NCBI GenBank assembly: GCA_029531795.1
Contig: JAPEIS010000001.1
Location: forward strand, 186,001-250,000
Length of the DNA stretch: 64,000 nucleotides
Source of the DNA: Sclerotinia nivalis
Taxonomy: Eukaryota; Ascomycota; Leotiomycetes; Helotiales; Sclerotiniaceae
Reading direction: 5' to 3'
Positions 23,031 through 35,668 of the stretch are shown here, in pieces (within the stretch, counting starts at the first letter, position 1; each line of letters opens with the position of its first letter). The notes under the pieces are model-generated. The model worked only from the letters and a program-made list of their open reading frames with translations. It made no database searches and was not told the DNA's origin. The position numbers were made by a program, and so were the translations under genes.

Positions 23031-25213
23031 TTAATTATATGGACGCATCTGTGGATATCCACCCGGAGGCATCATTTGAATAGGCATCCCCATCCCCTGC
23101 ATCTGAGGCAAACTCGGCGCAACAGGGCTTGGAATCCTATGAAAAAGTCCCACCAATCTTTTCCCAATACTTGTTTCCAACTCAGTACCATCCCTCGCGA
23201 TCTTGACTTCGCGATTTGAGTTCCACGGATTACGAAGTCCGCGTGTACGATAGAATGGTAATCGAGTCGTCGATATCCATTCCAGCTTGAAAGGTTTACC
23301 CCAAGCCTTTGAAGGTGCATCACCGTCAACATCACTTTTGCCACTTTGGGATTTATCGTCTTCATCTACGTCTTCTGGCTCGTCGCGCTCGATTTCCCAG
23401 AAAATAGTTCCGCGTGCTGAATCATCAATAATGCGTCCTTTAGGTGCAAATTCAGAAGCTGGTGTTGGGATTGCTTTTGGAAGATCAGGATCCTCGACGG
23501 TTTGAGCCTTGGGCGCGAATTCGATGGCAGCAGCCGGATCATTATTGATGGGTGATATCATACGTGCGTATCCGAAATATTCTCCTGATTTATTGGCGGA
23601 AAATATTAGGTAGACATTATCTGCTGTCTATCACCATCTGTTAGTACGGATCCGGTTGTAGTTCGGCTTAAACCTACCTGGTATGCCTTATTCAAAGCTT
23701 CTTCGTTATGTGTTTGTGTAGCCCAAATCCCGTTGCGCACACTTAATTCCAAGTCCTCTACCGTGAGACTCTTAACCACAAAGTATTTGTCCTTTGAGAG
23801 CGGTGGAGACTCTCCATCCGGCACCTGTTGCTTTTCAACGGCCTCTTTCGACGCTTTTTCATTTTCTGAAACCGGCGATGGAATCTGCGATAGCTGTGGT
23901 GTTAAAGCTGCTGGGCCTGTAGGAACAGAGACACCTCCAACAGTCCCAAGCGAAGCCTTGCGTAATCGGCTAACCAGGCGTACAGTTTGAAATCTCGAAT
24001 CATGAATCTTAAGTTGTGCTGCGACACATGCAGCCTCGTCCTTGAAATTCGCAAAGGCGCAGTTACTCTTGGAGATTAAAAATAGCGACTCAAGACCGAC
24101 AGTCTCTTTGCAAACATGAAGTACGAGACTCATGAGATCTGTCTGCGGTGGCAAATTACCAATCCACTAAAGCACAGGAAGGTCAGTGATCGCTATTAAA
24201 TAAAAGTCTATAGAGTGAACGAAGGAAAGAAGCTCCTTCAGAAAAGAACAAAAAAGACAAAACATGGAAATGTAAATTGTGAAGGTTGTATGGAATGGAG
24301 GAACCAATTATGCTTACGATGGCGTGCCCTAGCGCAAATTGTTAGCTCTGCCAATAATTCAATGAAAGTTAAGTTAATAACCGGACTGAACATACCACTT
24401 TGACGAGGTTTTCGTGGAGGTCCCCTGACGACCGTTGATTGTGTTGGACTAGAGGCTATGAGTTCTTAGCTTCTACTTTCAAATACCATTCTACAAAGCC
24501 TAGAGCTTACCAACACTATTTGATCTTCCAGCTTGGCCTGTCACATTAACAAACAAATCATTGCGTTGTTGTGATGAAGGCCGATTGTCTCCAGAAAAGC
24601 TACCACGTTGTGGGTATTGTAATCCCATTTGATTTCCTGTATAATTTTGACCTTGCTGTCCAAAAGTGCCAGGTTGTATATAATATTGCGATCCTGCTTG
24701 TTGTTGTGGTTGTCCCATATATCCTTGGCCGACGTAAAACTGAGCGTTGTTTGTCGCCATATGCATGTGCTGTTGTTGCATTTGTTGGTTTGATGGATAA
24801 GTTCCATATTGTGTCTGGTACGGCGCGGTATACGTTGAAGCGGTGGGTGGAGGGCTCATAATGCCTTGATTTGCGACCTGCGTCTGATACATGAAATGTG
24901 GAGGGGCGCCAGGGCTTTGAGGAAACCGTTGGCCATAGTGCTGGTAAGACATATCTGGCAAGGTAGCACCGAGTGTTGTCATATTGAAAGATTCCGGTGT
25001 TGCATGCGACATGGGATGCTGGAAGTATGCCACGTTCGGAGGATAATTTGAAGAAGTACTGGGCAAGTGCGGAGGTCTGTTTGAACCTTTCCTTGCGCTA
25101 TCCTGTTGGATTTCCGTTTCTAAATTCTGCGCAGAATTTCGTCCTGAAACTTGCGAAGTATCTGGGAATCCGCCATCGTTAGATATGGACCCGACGACTG
25201 ATGAGTCTCCCAT
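23031..25213 (-). CDS. YTH-domain RNA-binding protein with an RRM (m6A-reader type)
   Basis: YTH domains bind N6-methyladenosine in RNA. Exons: 25213-24511, 24455-24396, 24328-24318 (11 nt), 24166-23678 and 23627-23031; all phases close, product 619 aa. Residues 1-235 are disordered and rich in Gln, Tyr, Pro and Ser (QQQHMHMATNN). An RRM-like domain spans about 256-330: HAIWIGNLPPQTD (RNP2-like; the junction before W is the 11-nt exon) and NCAFANFKDEAACVAAQ (RNP1-like). The YTH domain spans about 385-583: KYFVVKSLTVEDLELSVRNG, IWATQ with cage Trp406, VYLIFSANKSGEYFGYARM, FKLEW (Trp538) and LPFYRTRGLRNPWN. An acidic ~70-residue insert splits the domain. Target RNAs are unknown. Confidence 0.92.
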
Positions 25214-28200
25214 GGATTTCTGGATGATTGCTTTACTGAGAGTTCCGATCTGTTCTGAGTCAGTATTGGCAGGCAGTCAGAAGATCCCACGTGCCAGTCA
25301 CCACTTAAATACAGAGCAAGTGTGCAAGGTGATGTAGTGGATAAACAAAAGAGTAATTTAGGATGGTGGTTTGTTGAAGAAGAGGGGTCGACGTAAAAGG
25401 TTCAATTACAATGAATTTCAAATGTACAACTCAGTTTCTGCAATAGAACTTCGAGTTCGAGACCGATCCAAACACAAATGAACTAAAGTCGATATAAAGT
25501 TTGTAGTGAGCGTGATAGTACTCTGAGATTAAACAATGCTTAAGTCGTGTGGAGGCGAAAGCAAGGGTCTAATCGTGGCTGGTTCGGTAGGGCTTGATAG
25601 AACTTAAAGCAGCTGTCCAAATCCAAGGCCAGGAAGAGTATGGAAACGGTAGGATTTTCGGATGCGGCCAACCAGTAAGGACAAGCAATATAGTACAGAA
25701 AAGGTGTGAAATTGCTCCGGTGCCAAGAATCCGAATAGTTTAAATGTATGCGAGTTGCTTGCTTATCAGTTGTCTCTGTCGAGCTATGGAAGACTGAATC
25801 ATTGGGTGAGTTACGAAAGAAAATATAAAACGAGGGACTTGAAGATCCTTAAGGGTAAGAATTGATCTCAAGTTGATGTTCTATCAGGCGACTAAAGAAA
25901 AACCACGCGGGGTATGAAGGAGTCGGAACGTTTATATGTGGCAGTGGTCTCGTCTTTTAGATAGGCACCTGAGTGTGAGAGGAAAGAGTAGAGATCGTCA
26001 GGAACGAGAAGGGAGGCAAATATTACCCGTATGCTAGCTAGGTAGAGATTATCTCTCACTACTTATCGGGTGGTATGCTAGGAAAGCACGAAGCAGATTC
26101 GTCAGAATATCTCCATGAGAGAAAAAACATTATTCATAAGCCACAGCATCGTCCACAAACCCACCTGTGGCCATGACGGCCAATTGCTATAAGCTTTGGC
26201 TATCTAGAATGAAATTATGCATGGTAGAGCGTTGTTGTTAGTATGGGATTAGAATCGCTGCATCTAGGGCGACCCTAAGGCAGAGTAGGAAGGAGAGTCG
26301 AGTATGAAAAAATCAAAATGTGGTTGAGTTGGCCTGATACCCTTGATGGGAAATGGATTGTTGAGCTTCAAGGCCGCTTTAAAAAATGGGAAATTTTTTA
26401 TGGGATTTGTAGAATTCCATGGCTTGAGTGAGTGAATATCTTTGACTAAACTGTAATAGGGAAAGGATGGAAACTATTTTGCCCTAGAAATTCTTCGCCT
26501 ACCGCTTCTTCTTGCAACGGACGAACCCTTGAGGATCGGGGACATGCGTGTTGAGGGTAACACGGCTGGTAGAACATAAAAAAGAGGTGGCGAATATATT
26601 GATTGGATAATGGCGCAAACTGGAGTGGCTGAGACAATGTCAGTGATTGGTAGATATGCAAATCTTCAAACTTGGGTATTTGCAGTACGCAAGTAACTCC
26701 CTAGTATGGTGAATGTGCTTTTAGACGCTCTAGAACTATCTAAATATTTTTTGAGGGGCATTTTTCTTTTCTTTTGAAAGAGTCAGTAGCAAAATTAAGT
26801 CAGCCATATCGGTATACTTTCCTTGTTGGCCCGATTCTTGAAAAGATATTAAGTAATGAAGTTAGGACTTCATATCTGCCTCTGTATGCATGATATTCCT
26901 TTGCTCCGAAGTAGGTATACGTAGATTTCGATTTCGTCGTTTGGTTGTGGCTTGATTGACGTCTAGAGATAAATGAAGATCGTCTATCATTAGCAGCAGT
27001 TGTGTCTAAGTAAAGTATCATTACATCACAAGATGTATCGATATAGATTGAGTTTAATCGTTATTTCCCGCTGCCAGATCTGTTTGTACCCTGGATCAGA
27101 AAGCATGAGGTTGTTGGTGCGAGGTCGTTAACCCTGCTAACAGTGACAAAGCTACAAATGCGATTTCTTTCGTTGGTTGGAAGGTACCAATTAAATTGGT
27201 GCATCGTAGATAAACTCTTGTCACATCTTCGGAGAGCCCCGAAAGGTACGATACTCTTTATTGTAAATGATGAGATTTGGACAGTCTGAACTAGTATTAT
27301 CAAAAGCCTCTCTGAACGAAGTTCAACCTTTTTTTTCTTTTTTTTTTTCATGATTTGAGTTTGTGACTTTTGACGTTGGAAATTCAAGGGGCTCGGAGAT
27401 ATCTGCGGTTATCCAATAAGCGTGGCGAGCCCCTTCATTTTACCCGACAAGCGTGTACCGACAAAGTATGAGAGAGTAGAAATAGATCATTCAAGGATGT
27501 CCAATGAATGAATGTTGGCCACTGATATCATCCTTTGAAATAAAAGATGTAATTCTCGCTTTGATACGGAGTACCGGTGCTGTTTATCACATCTTGTTAG
27601 ATATCAACCCTCGAGGATGTCTCTGCACATGATCAAGGAGGAGTGCTGGTCGGTGTCACTTACCGAATTGGAATCAGATTGGTGTTCAAGTTGTTTTTGT
27701 TGCAGATCCAAGGAAATGGACCCTGAATCGCCATTGTGGGGAAGAGAGAGAAGAAAAACCAGATGGAAAGATACTTCTCGGTAACATAATCCGAAACGGT
27801 TGGCGTAAATTGGATACAATCATTGGAAGACTTTTTGACTTCGGGGTGGGTAACATTCTACCGGTATTTTCCCCTGAAATCATAAATTCTCGGGATGATC
27901 ATCAATAAATAGTACATTACTATTACTGTGCATACTCCATAGAACTACTACATGGTCGTAACTTGTAACTTGTTACTTGCGAGCATTTCATCAATAAATG
28001 CCAGGTTTCAAGATATTACGTCTTCGTCAGTCATAATTAATTAATTTTTCTCAAAATAACTTCCATCACATCACCAGCATGTTAATCTTTCTTGTACATA
28101 CCCAATAACATGTGGGTGAACTCATTCATCAACTTGGAAATATACCCAGGTTGTTGCCGATATCATGGTAAGTTACGCCACACTTGGGGCTGATATCTAA

Positions 28201-29987
28201 CCTTTTAGTCTACGATCAACAATACACCAGCCATATTAAGCAAACGATCACCATGAACCTCATTAAAAACGTTCCATCGTGACCTACGCTTACCTCCGTC
28301 CTACTCGCAAGTATACGCATTCATGCACACACCGTAGCATTTACAGAGGAGCCCGGTTGCTTTAGCACAAAAAAAACCCAAAAAAAAGCAAATAATTTGC
28401 CGACAGGACAGTACTTGCCACCCAATGCTGCTTTAACAAAAGAGGATGTCATCGCAGTGACCATTGACTTTGTGGGTGCTGTGCTTCTCTGACGGGGGAG
28501 TTTGACACTCAGACTCTGATAAGGTCAACGTGGCTTTTTAGTTTTGAGGTTTCTCGCCCCCCGGGGATGAAAGACATTTCAATCATGCCGATGGGCGATG
28601 TTGACCTTGGGGTCAAATTTGAGCTTTTTGTACAAAGTATCAAACAGTTCATCGTTCAGTGACGTAGAGTAGTGATGATAAATACTAAGTACCAAGACTC
28701 TTCATGGCAACAGCGAAGGGCAATTGAGTACTGCTCTTCACGATTGTATATGAGGCCTGGTCAAGGTAAAGGTTTCTTTCTTTTTGGAAGCAGTCCATTC
28801 TGGCATGTCTTCCAATCATGTCTCGGAAATGTATATACATTATTACCCTTTCAAGTACCGTGTTTGTATTCAGTCATTATTGATGTAGGGACAATTACAC
28901 CAGGAGGAGCATGCCCTATACATAAGAATTCTCCGCCTCCTGGTAGCCTGTGTATATTTGAAGATCTCGATATGCTTCTTCATCAATGCTGGGCCGATAG
29001 ATATTTGGTGTGAGTGGTGCCGAACCGATAGATGGTACAACTCACTCACACTTCTACAGGGAGCATTTGATCGTGCATCCAAGTTTCTCGGATAAAAACG
29101 TCGATATTCGCCGCCTATTACACTGGCCCCAATCGTTTATTTTGAAAGGCTCATGGTCGGTCACGCCTATGATCGGTTGTCTGTAGAAAGTCGTTTCTAC
29201 AATTAAAACTACTTTCCAGTACGGATGAATGCATGATACTGGGTCAGTGAAACTGCTGTTGGTAGGTTCTCTTCCTGGTACCCGGACTTGGATGTCTCTC
29301 TAGCAGTGCTCCTACAAGACACCCCACGCATGGTCTCCCCCAAAGGTCTGCGCAACGGGTAAAGTGACCAGCCAGCAATGAGTCTGAAATATCCCCGTGA
29401 GCTTGTTATGGGATTCAATCATTGAAAGACTATGTCTCCCCGAAGAGTGTATCACTCCGAGTCTAGTCTACTTGTAATTAATCAAAAATTTGGCCCTATC
29501 ACATCGCCATCGAGTGCATGCATCCTTTTTGACGGCATTGGACAGAACCTTTTCCGTGACACCCATGATTCTGTCGCTAGGCCTGGGCCCCATGATCATT
29601 CTTGTTGGGAAGAGACCCACCTGCCCTGGTGGCTATAATTTCGTCTGCTCTTACAGTTGTCTTCCGTGAAATCAAGGGACCACCTGTTTTTGGGTGATTT
29701 CTATTTGGCGCTATTGATGGATCACCAGAAAGCCACGGAAGCGATAAGAACACACTTCACTCATTGCAGCCGAGTATTGCACATTTGCAACTAATCTACC
29801 AGATTTTCTTGACTACATCATGGAAGAGTTTTGACCTCCATGTATTAAAGCCATCTTGCCATTGATTGTGGAGTTCAGCGCCATTTCAGCATAAAATGTA
29901 ACAGCTTTTGAGGGAACATAGGGCATCAAGATGTTGCCAGCTAATGCAAAATCGCTAGTCCCGACCAACTTCCACTACTCGGGACAA
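25214..29987. other. Gene-poor intergenic block, left part, about 4.8 kb
   Basis: Begins as the 5' flank and probably long leader of the YTH gene. Open frames here are short, lack supported introns and show no family motif. A frame at about 28297-28493 resembles a small secreted protein without a start (see findings). Otherwise nothing is recognised. Confidence 0.5.
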
Positions 29988-30245
29988 TTAACGACTTTGA
30001 AAGCATTCCGGTAAGAGATTAGCCCTGCAAGAAGACCTCCAACATCGCCCACATCATCAAAGATGTCTATATCATCCTCTTTACAATATCTACCACAATA
30101 CTAACCTCTCCTTGTGGTTTTCAAGCTGTGTGATAGTCAATTTATGCGAAAACTCCCCGCGCAATACTTTCCCCTTCCTCTCCTCCGCCACAGTCCTCCA
30201 GGACTCGAAAGCTAAATCCCTCTCAAGCTCAAGCTTGAAAGACAT
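29988..30245 (-). CDS. Possible small gene, 58 aa, unknown
   Basis: Exons 30245-30106 and 30024-29988, with donor gttag and acceptor cttgcag, join in phase 2 to an in-frame stop. The product is charged and helical (LELERDLAFESWRTVAEE, KLTITQLENHKER), with no signal peptide or membrane segment. The composition looks protein-like and the splice sites are acceptable, but I do not recognise it. It lies about 120 bp from the QNG1 relic, on the other strand, and may itself be part of a decayed gene. Confidence 0.3.
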
Positions 30246-30365
30246 CACAACTTGAACAATACCTCAAGTTCGTCACCTCCTCGATAAATCACATAAATCA
30301 GACTACATTCATCTTCGCAGATTGATATTAAACGACAACTCCATTGAATAAATATAGAAACATAA

Positions 30366-30720
30366 TTGCATGCAGACACTCTAGGGCTCACGGAGGAAGT
30401 ATTCGCGCATATATTTCGTTCATGTACAGCGGAGCCCATGCCACTTCTTACTACACGTCTTGCGCTACTTCGGGAAGCTGGGACAATCCTCTATGAGAAA
30501 TACAACTGCGCTTTTACCAATTGCATAAAGGAATCTACTCATTCTGCAGCCGCACTCTCAAGCCTCTATCTGGACCCCATGCTTAAGAGATAAGCCGAAA
30601 GTTTCGACGCTAGCAAGAAGTTGTCAATCCACGAGAGAGAGGCACCAACAAAGTCAATATTTTGCGGCGGTAACATCGACTCCCCTAGATCTGCGACCAT
30701 GATGAATCCAGGATTTGCCC
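30366..30720 (+). pseudogene. Relic of a queuosine-salvage gene (DUF2419, QNG1 type)
   Basis: Intact QNG1 releases queuine from queuosine 5'-phosphate for tRNA modification. One frame from 30366 reads EEVFAHIFRSCTAEPMPLL, then LALLREAGTILYEKYNCAF and TNCIKESTHSAAALSSLY. These match the fungal family's central block (HxFRSCTAEPMPLL, LREAGxxLY, NCIxxxxxSAAxLV) in order. A stop follows at 30591. In the same frame further on, KKLSIHERE fits the position of the family's KRAQILVADLW segment only weakly. The N-terminal part and the conserved C-terminal TMFADYR and WCVELI blocks are not found nearby. The fragment therefore covers roughly a quarter of a gene and should be inactive. Confidence 0.65.
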
Positions 30721-33700
30721 ACCTTGTCATCGAGCTGAACGGGGAGAAGCAAGCCGTGCCGAGCCGTGCCATACATACAATACTACTGCTTGCGATCTCT
30801 ACCGCACAACCATACTGAACTGGGCAAGAAGATCGGATGAAACATCATTTTTTAATCGGTAATTGCTTTTGAAAATCAATACGTTGATTCTATGCAACAA
30901 AGCAAAGCTCAATCTGGGAATATTCGATCCGAATATGGATGAGGTTAGTGTTTGGTCTTCAATAAGATCTCTTACATATTGCTCGCTAAGAACGAACACG
31001 AAATCTATGACGTACTACTTCCGTCTATCTTTGATTTTCTCTTCTGCAATCATCTTCTTTGCCACCAAAGCGACAACCGTGGAAGGCAAAATGTTCAGTA
31101 ATCAACCGTATCCTTCTTTTATCATATTCACACTGTCATGAACCAACATTTCGAATTGTCAGTTTGCACATTACTACACGCAGTGGCGAAAAGTTCCTTG
31201 TACTTCCTCAACCCTCAAGCCGCCATTGGGTGAAGGACGAGTGCCTGTTCACCATCAGTATATTCCGTACATACTGCAAAGTATTTCGAGGCATGCTAAG
31301 CGCAATGGAATTTAAGCATATGCACAAGATGATGCAATTTTGATCTCCGGCGGGCGCATGATACACACATGCATTTCGATATGGCGCTGCAAGACGTGAG
31401 GAAAAGACTGGATGCTTTTAAAGCATGATGTTATGATTACTGGGTTTCTTCTACGATGCGATGGCTTGATGTGGCAGCAGGGGCGGGAGTTAATAGGAAG
31501 AAATAAAAGTTATAGACAATTTCTGGTATTCAGTTCCTCCCCGCCTCTTGCAACTATAGTGTTGGTATTTCCACTCGATTTTGATTCGGACAGTTACATC
31601 CCAGATGAACCACGGTGATTGCAGAAAGTTACTCAACAGAATCATTATCCTCTCGGGGATTTAGTCCATCTCTAGTTTCAACATGGAATGTGGGAGTTAC
31701 CAATTACAAGCCATCATACTGTTTCCCTCGATGTAGCGAACAGGACTATGTGTGGACATATACTAAAGCAAGCAACAAAATATGATACTCTACCATGAAT
31801 CTTTTATCCCCATATCTGTGTACAAGACAGGCTACTTGCAGGTGACTTGATGCTATGCACAAGCGTATCTGCTCAAGACTATTATTTTACCTACTCGGGC
31901 CATCCTTTCCATTTCTTATTAATTGCCGCTTGAGGAAATGAGAGGTAATTTTCTATATACTATGGAGAACATGGCGGTACATGAAATATGCAATGGCATT
32001 ACTATATGAACGCTCTGCGCAGAGATAGAAAAACAGCACTTTGCCGCCCATAGGATATTCTCCACTTCTATTTTATCCCAATTGCTATGTAGTATTACCA
32101 ACACGTACGTGCACAGATAAGTGAGATCTTCTCGCTATACGAATTTCCCATCCCGCGAAAGATAATATGACTATGAGTATCTATCTATCTATGTAAGAAG
32201 ATCTAGTCAAAGTAGGACCAACCATACCTCAGCCAGCTAGCCGGCTCCACTTCGCTCCGTTCAAGCTCATGAGTATGCATATGCATATGCATATGCACTT
32301 CACTCACCTGAACAATCTTTTGCAAGTCGGACATTGCGAGATATCTCCAGAACGCACCCTTTACAGCGAAAGTGAAACTTTATTCCTAGATGCCTACCAC
32401 GAGCCACCTTAAATGCGAATATCAGAATTGAAGATCCCAGGAAGTCTGATCAGAGAGCCTTATTACACACAGTGGATAAATTTAACGAATTCTATCGCCT
32501 CCTCTATTCCCTAACAGTAATGCTAACCTCGCTTATACATCCGCCAATTATTTCCAGGCGGCTTCGAGCCGCCACCATCACACGTTCCGTCAAGTCGTCG
32601 CGATGCAGTGGTTAGTTACTATGCTGCACTGTAACCGCATTCGGGCTGTGGAGTGTTAGGTGGGGTGTTTGGTACGATAATCGCGGAGCCAAGGCGCATT
32701 ACAGAGTTGCTAGCTAGTAGTAGATTCATGTTAGATGAATTTCCAGAAAGCATGTACGATTTGGTTTTTGGTATTTTGGGGAGTAATTTATCGTGGAGAG
32801 AGATGATGATGATTATGGCTGTGGCTGTGGCTGTGGGTTGTTTTGGACGGTGGGTTAGAGTGAGAATTGGGATGAGAGATGAGCGGGGATTGTAAGGGAT
32901 GGTGAATGTTGCGGCTATTTTCAAGATCAACCTGTATAATCATCGTCTGGTATGGTTGGAACTTCTCAGATATGTTGATGTTAAAGTATTGAAAGGGAGG
33001 GTATTCCTATATGAAGAAAGCAATTGCACATGGTATTAACAGTGATAGTTTTCTATGACATGCCGAAGTAAGAATAATGATTGCATTTGAAGCTCATCGG
33101 CGAATCCGCGCAGCGAGTAGAAATGTTATCCACCTTCCTCACCCACGGGCCGGGTCGACTATTTATATCTATCCTCCTGCTCTCCGACTTTATTGTCATA
33201 TATAAAGAATGAATACATGGTGCGTCTACACTGCCCATACTGGACTACCTCTTCGGCTGTAAATGTTCCTACGAACATTCGCTTGCGACATCGGGATTTC
33301 TAACATTTGCAACGAGATATACAGACGATGCTTGACTGAAGCTTAACTTTTGACACTCCTAGAATGATTTTTGTATGTTTGTCACATTTACTTTTAGGAC
33401 TAGAGTTTTGATAACCTGTGCTCTTCTTAGAGAATGAACGGGGACTTATAAAGGATTTTGCGGTGACATGGTGAAGCTCTAGCACTCTAGGCGGACACAT
33501 TACCTCCTTGGACGTGGGATATGTGCCAGGATTGAAAAACAAAAAGATTCATTGGTTATTATAGATACAGAACGAAATGAATTACTTTGTCATTTCTGCT
33601 ACAGATCCGACATGCTCGGTTGCTCTGACATGAAGCATAAATGAAAGCAGATGCTGAACGACTTGTTAAGGGAGTCATAGATGCGAGTTCATGTATCCTT

Positions 33701-34338
33701 CGGAATACTCTCCTCTTCAGAAGGAGCAATGATATGATGGTTTACTTGGAAAGCATGCAAGAAAATGATCGTCCCATACTCATCAGAGCAAAGCTCACCG
33801 GGTGTCATTAATGAATCCCACTTGGGTTTTCAGAATCTCTGAAATGCTTCAGGTTTGGTCTAATTGACCATTCTTTACAACGAGGTACATTTCTCCCAAA
33901 TCTTCAAATAATTCCTTCATTAATCATGTAGCTGTCTATCATTTCAATGTAATTAAAAAGATTTGATCATTTTGAGTACTTCAAACGGCCTAACAGCTTG
34001 CGAGAATTTCACAACCTTCCCCACTAGCCTCCGGGATGAAGTTAACATAGAAAATTTTACGCCTACATATCAATTCGAAACAACTTCCTTCTATATCTCA
34101 CCTCTCTTGTGAAATCTAATTATTGTTTGTTCTTTGTCTCTTTCGAATTATCGTTGATGCTTATTTGTACTGATACCAATAGTTACGTCGTAAAAATACC
34201 ACCTTACTAGCCCCTCGGTTAGCGCATCCCACAGAGAATAGAACATTTTGATATCGACAACCTCAAGAATCGTAATTTTTACCTCATCGAAGACCCCCAC
34301 CTCCTCGCCTCAACCACATTTCGATCATTTCTGCAAAT
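30721..34338. other. Gene-poor intergenic block, right part, about 3.6 kb
   Basis: AT-rich, with no recognised gene. Holds a TATGCA repeat at 32274-32297 and an 80-codon GTG-start frame at 32653-32895 with a hydrophobic segment that I cannot assign. The last few hundred bases are the eIF3m promoter. Confidence 0.5.
32274..32297. repeat. TATGCA short tandem repeat
   Basis: Four self-complementary hexamer units in a row. Confidence 0.85.
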
Positions 34339-35668
34339 ATGGCGCCCGCGACGCAGCAAGTCTTCATCGACGGCAGTTTCGCCGATTTGGCACAAGAGCT
34401 GGCCGAATACCTTCAAATCGGTCCAGAAGTTCAACCCCTCCTCGAAGAAAACCAAAAGGATGAAGCTCTCAAGAAACTCGTCACTGCTTCGGCCTCGTTG
34501 AACTCATCTCCAGAGAAAGAATTTACTGCCGCATACAATTTATTGGTCTATCTTTGCGTCCAATCTCCAAATGTCAACATGTATCTCCCAAAAATTTGCG
34601 ACAACCTCGCCAGACCAATTACTTCTTCACCTCTAAATGGACCAGGCCTTGCGCTGAATGTTATGACTACAATTTTCAACCTTTTACAACCAGATAATGA
34701 GACCAGATTCAATGTCTTCCAAGCCGTTCTCAAACTTATTAAGACCAGTGGAAATTACGAAATGTTGCGACCACAGTTGAAGAAATTGGATACCTGGATT
34801 GCCGAATGGAGTATCGAGGAGGAGGACCAAAGAAAACTTTTCGAAATGATCTCAGAAGTGGCAGATGATTCTGGAGAGGAGGAGTACGTTTAAAATCAAT
34901 CCTAGAGACTCGAGTATATTTACTAATTTCACCACGAATAGGGAATCATACCAATACATTCTCAGAGCTCTCCGCACTTTTGACGGCAAAGACGAGAAAG
35001 CAATTGCATCCGAAGAAGCCCAAAAACTCGCCATCAAAGCATTAAGAACTGCCCTCCTTTCAAACACCCATTTCGATTTCCACGATCTCACTTCCCTTCC
35101 CGCCATTCAAGCTTTGAGCGATTCCCACGCAATCTACTCAGAACTCCTCGAAATTTTCGCCGAGAAGGAACTCGAGGACTACAATGATTTCCTAGATGAG
35201 CACGATGGATTTGTCGAGAAGGAGAACCTGGACAACAGCAAGTTGCACCGCAAGATGCGACTCCTTACCTTGGCTAGTTTGGCCGCCTCCACCCACACCC
35301 GCGAACTCGAATATCGACGCATTTCCAAAGCTTTGCAAGTCGCACCTGAAGACGTTGAGATGTGGGTTATCGATGTTATCCGAGCTGGTTTGGTCGAGGG
35401 GAAATTATCACAACAGAAGCAAGTTTTCCTCATTCACAGAACCACATACCGTGTATTTGGCGAGAAGCAATGGCGTGAGGTAGCCACGAGGTTGGATCAA
35501 TGGAAGGAGAGTTTGAGAGGTGTAAAGGAGGTTATTAGCAGGGAAAGACAAGCTGCCGAAAGTCAGAAGGAGAAAGAAATCCAGGAGGCTGATAAGAAGG
35601 TTTCTGGTGCGCAGGGTATGAATGCTGGACGAAGAAGGGATAACATGGTTGAGATGGGTACTGATTAG
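34339..35668 (+). CDS. Translation initiation factor eIF3 subunit M (PCI domain)
   Basis: PCI subunit of the eIF3 complex, which assembles 43S initiation complexes. Exons 34339-34883 and 34942-35668 (58-nt intron, gtacgt donor, phase 2), 423 aa. The helical N-terminal repeat region runs to about residue 180. After the junction (EEEESYQYILRALRTF), PCI-domain features follow: KMRLLTLASLAAS, then LEYRRISKALQVAPEDVEMW (winged helix), VIDVIRAGLVEGKLSQQKQVF and RTTYRVFGEKQW. The length and order match fungal eIF3m. The C-terminus is a charged tail. It converges with UMP kinase. Confidence 0.93.

Noticed and set aside
28672..29013. 113-codon plus-strand open frame
   Set aside because: No motif or splice support; likely chance in a gene desert.
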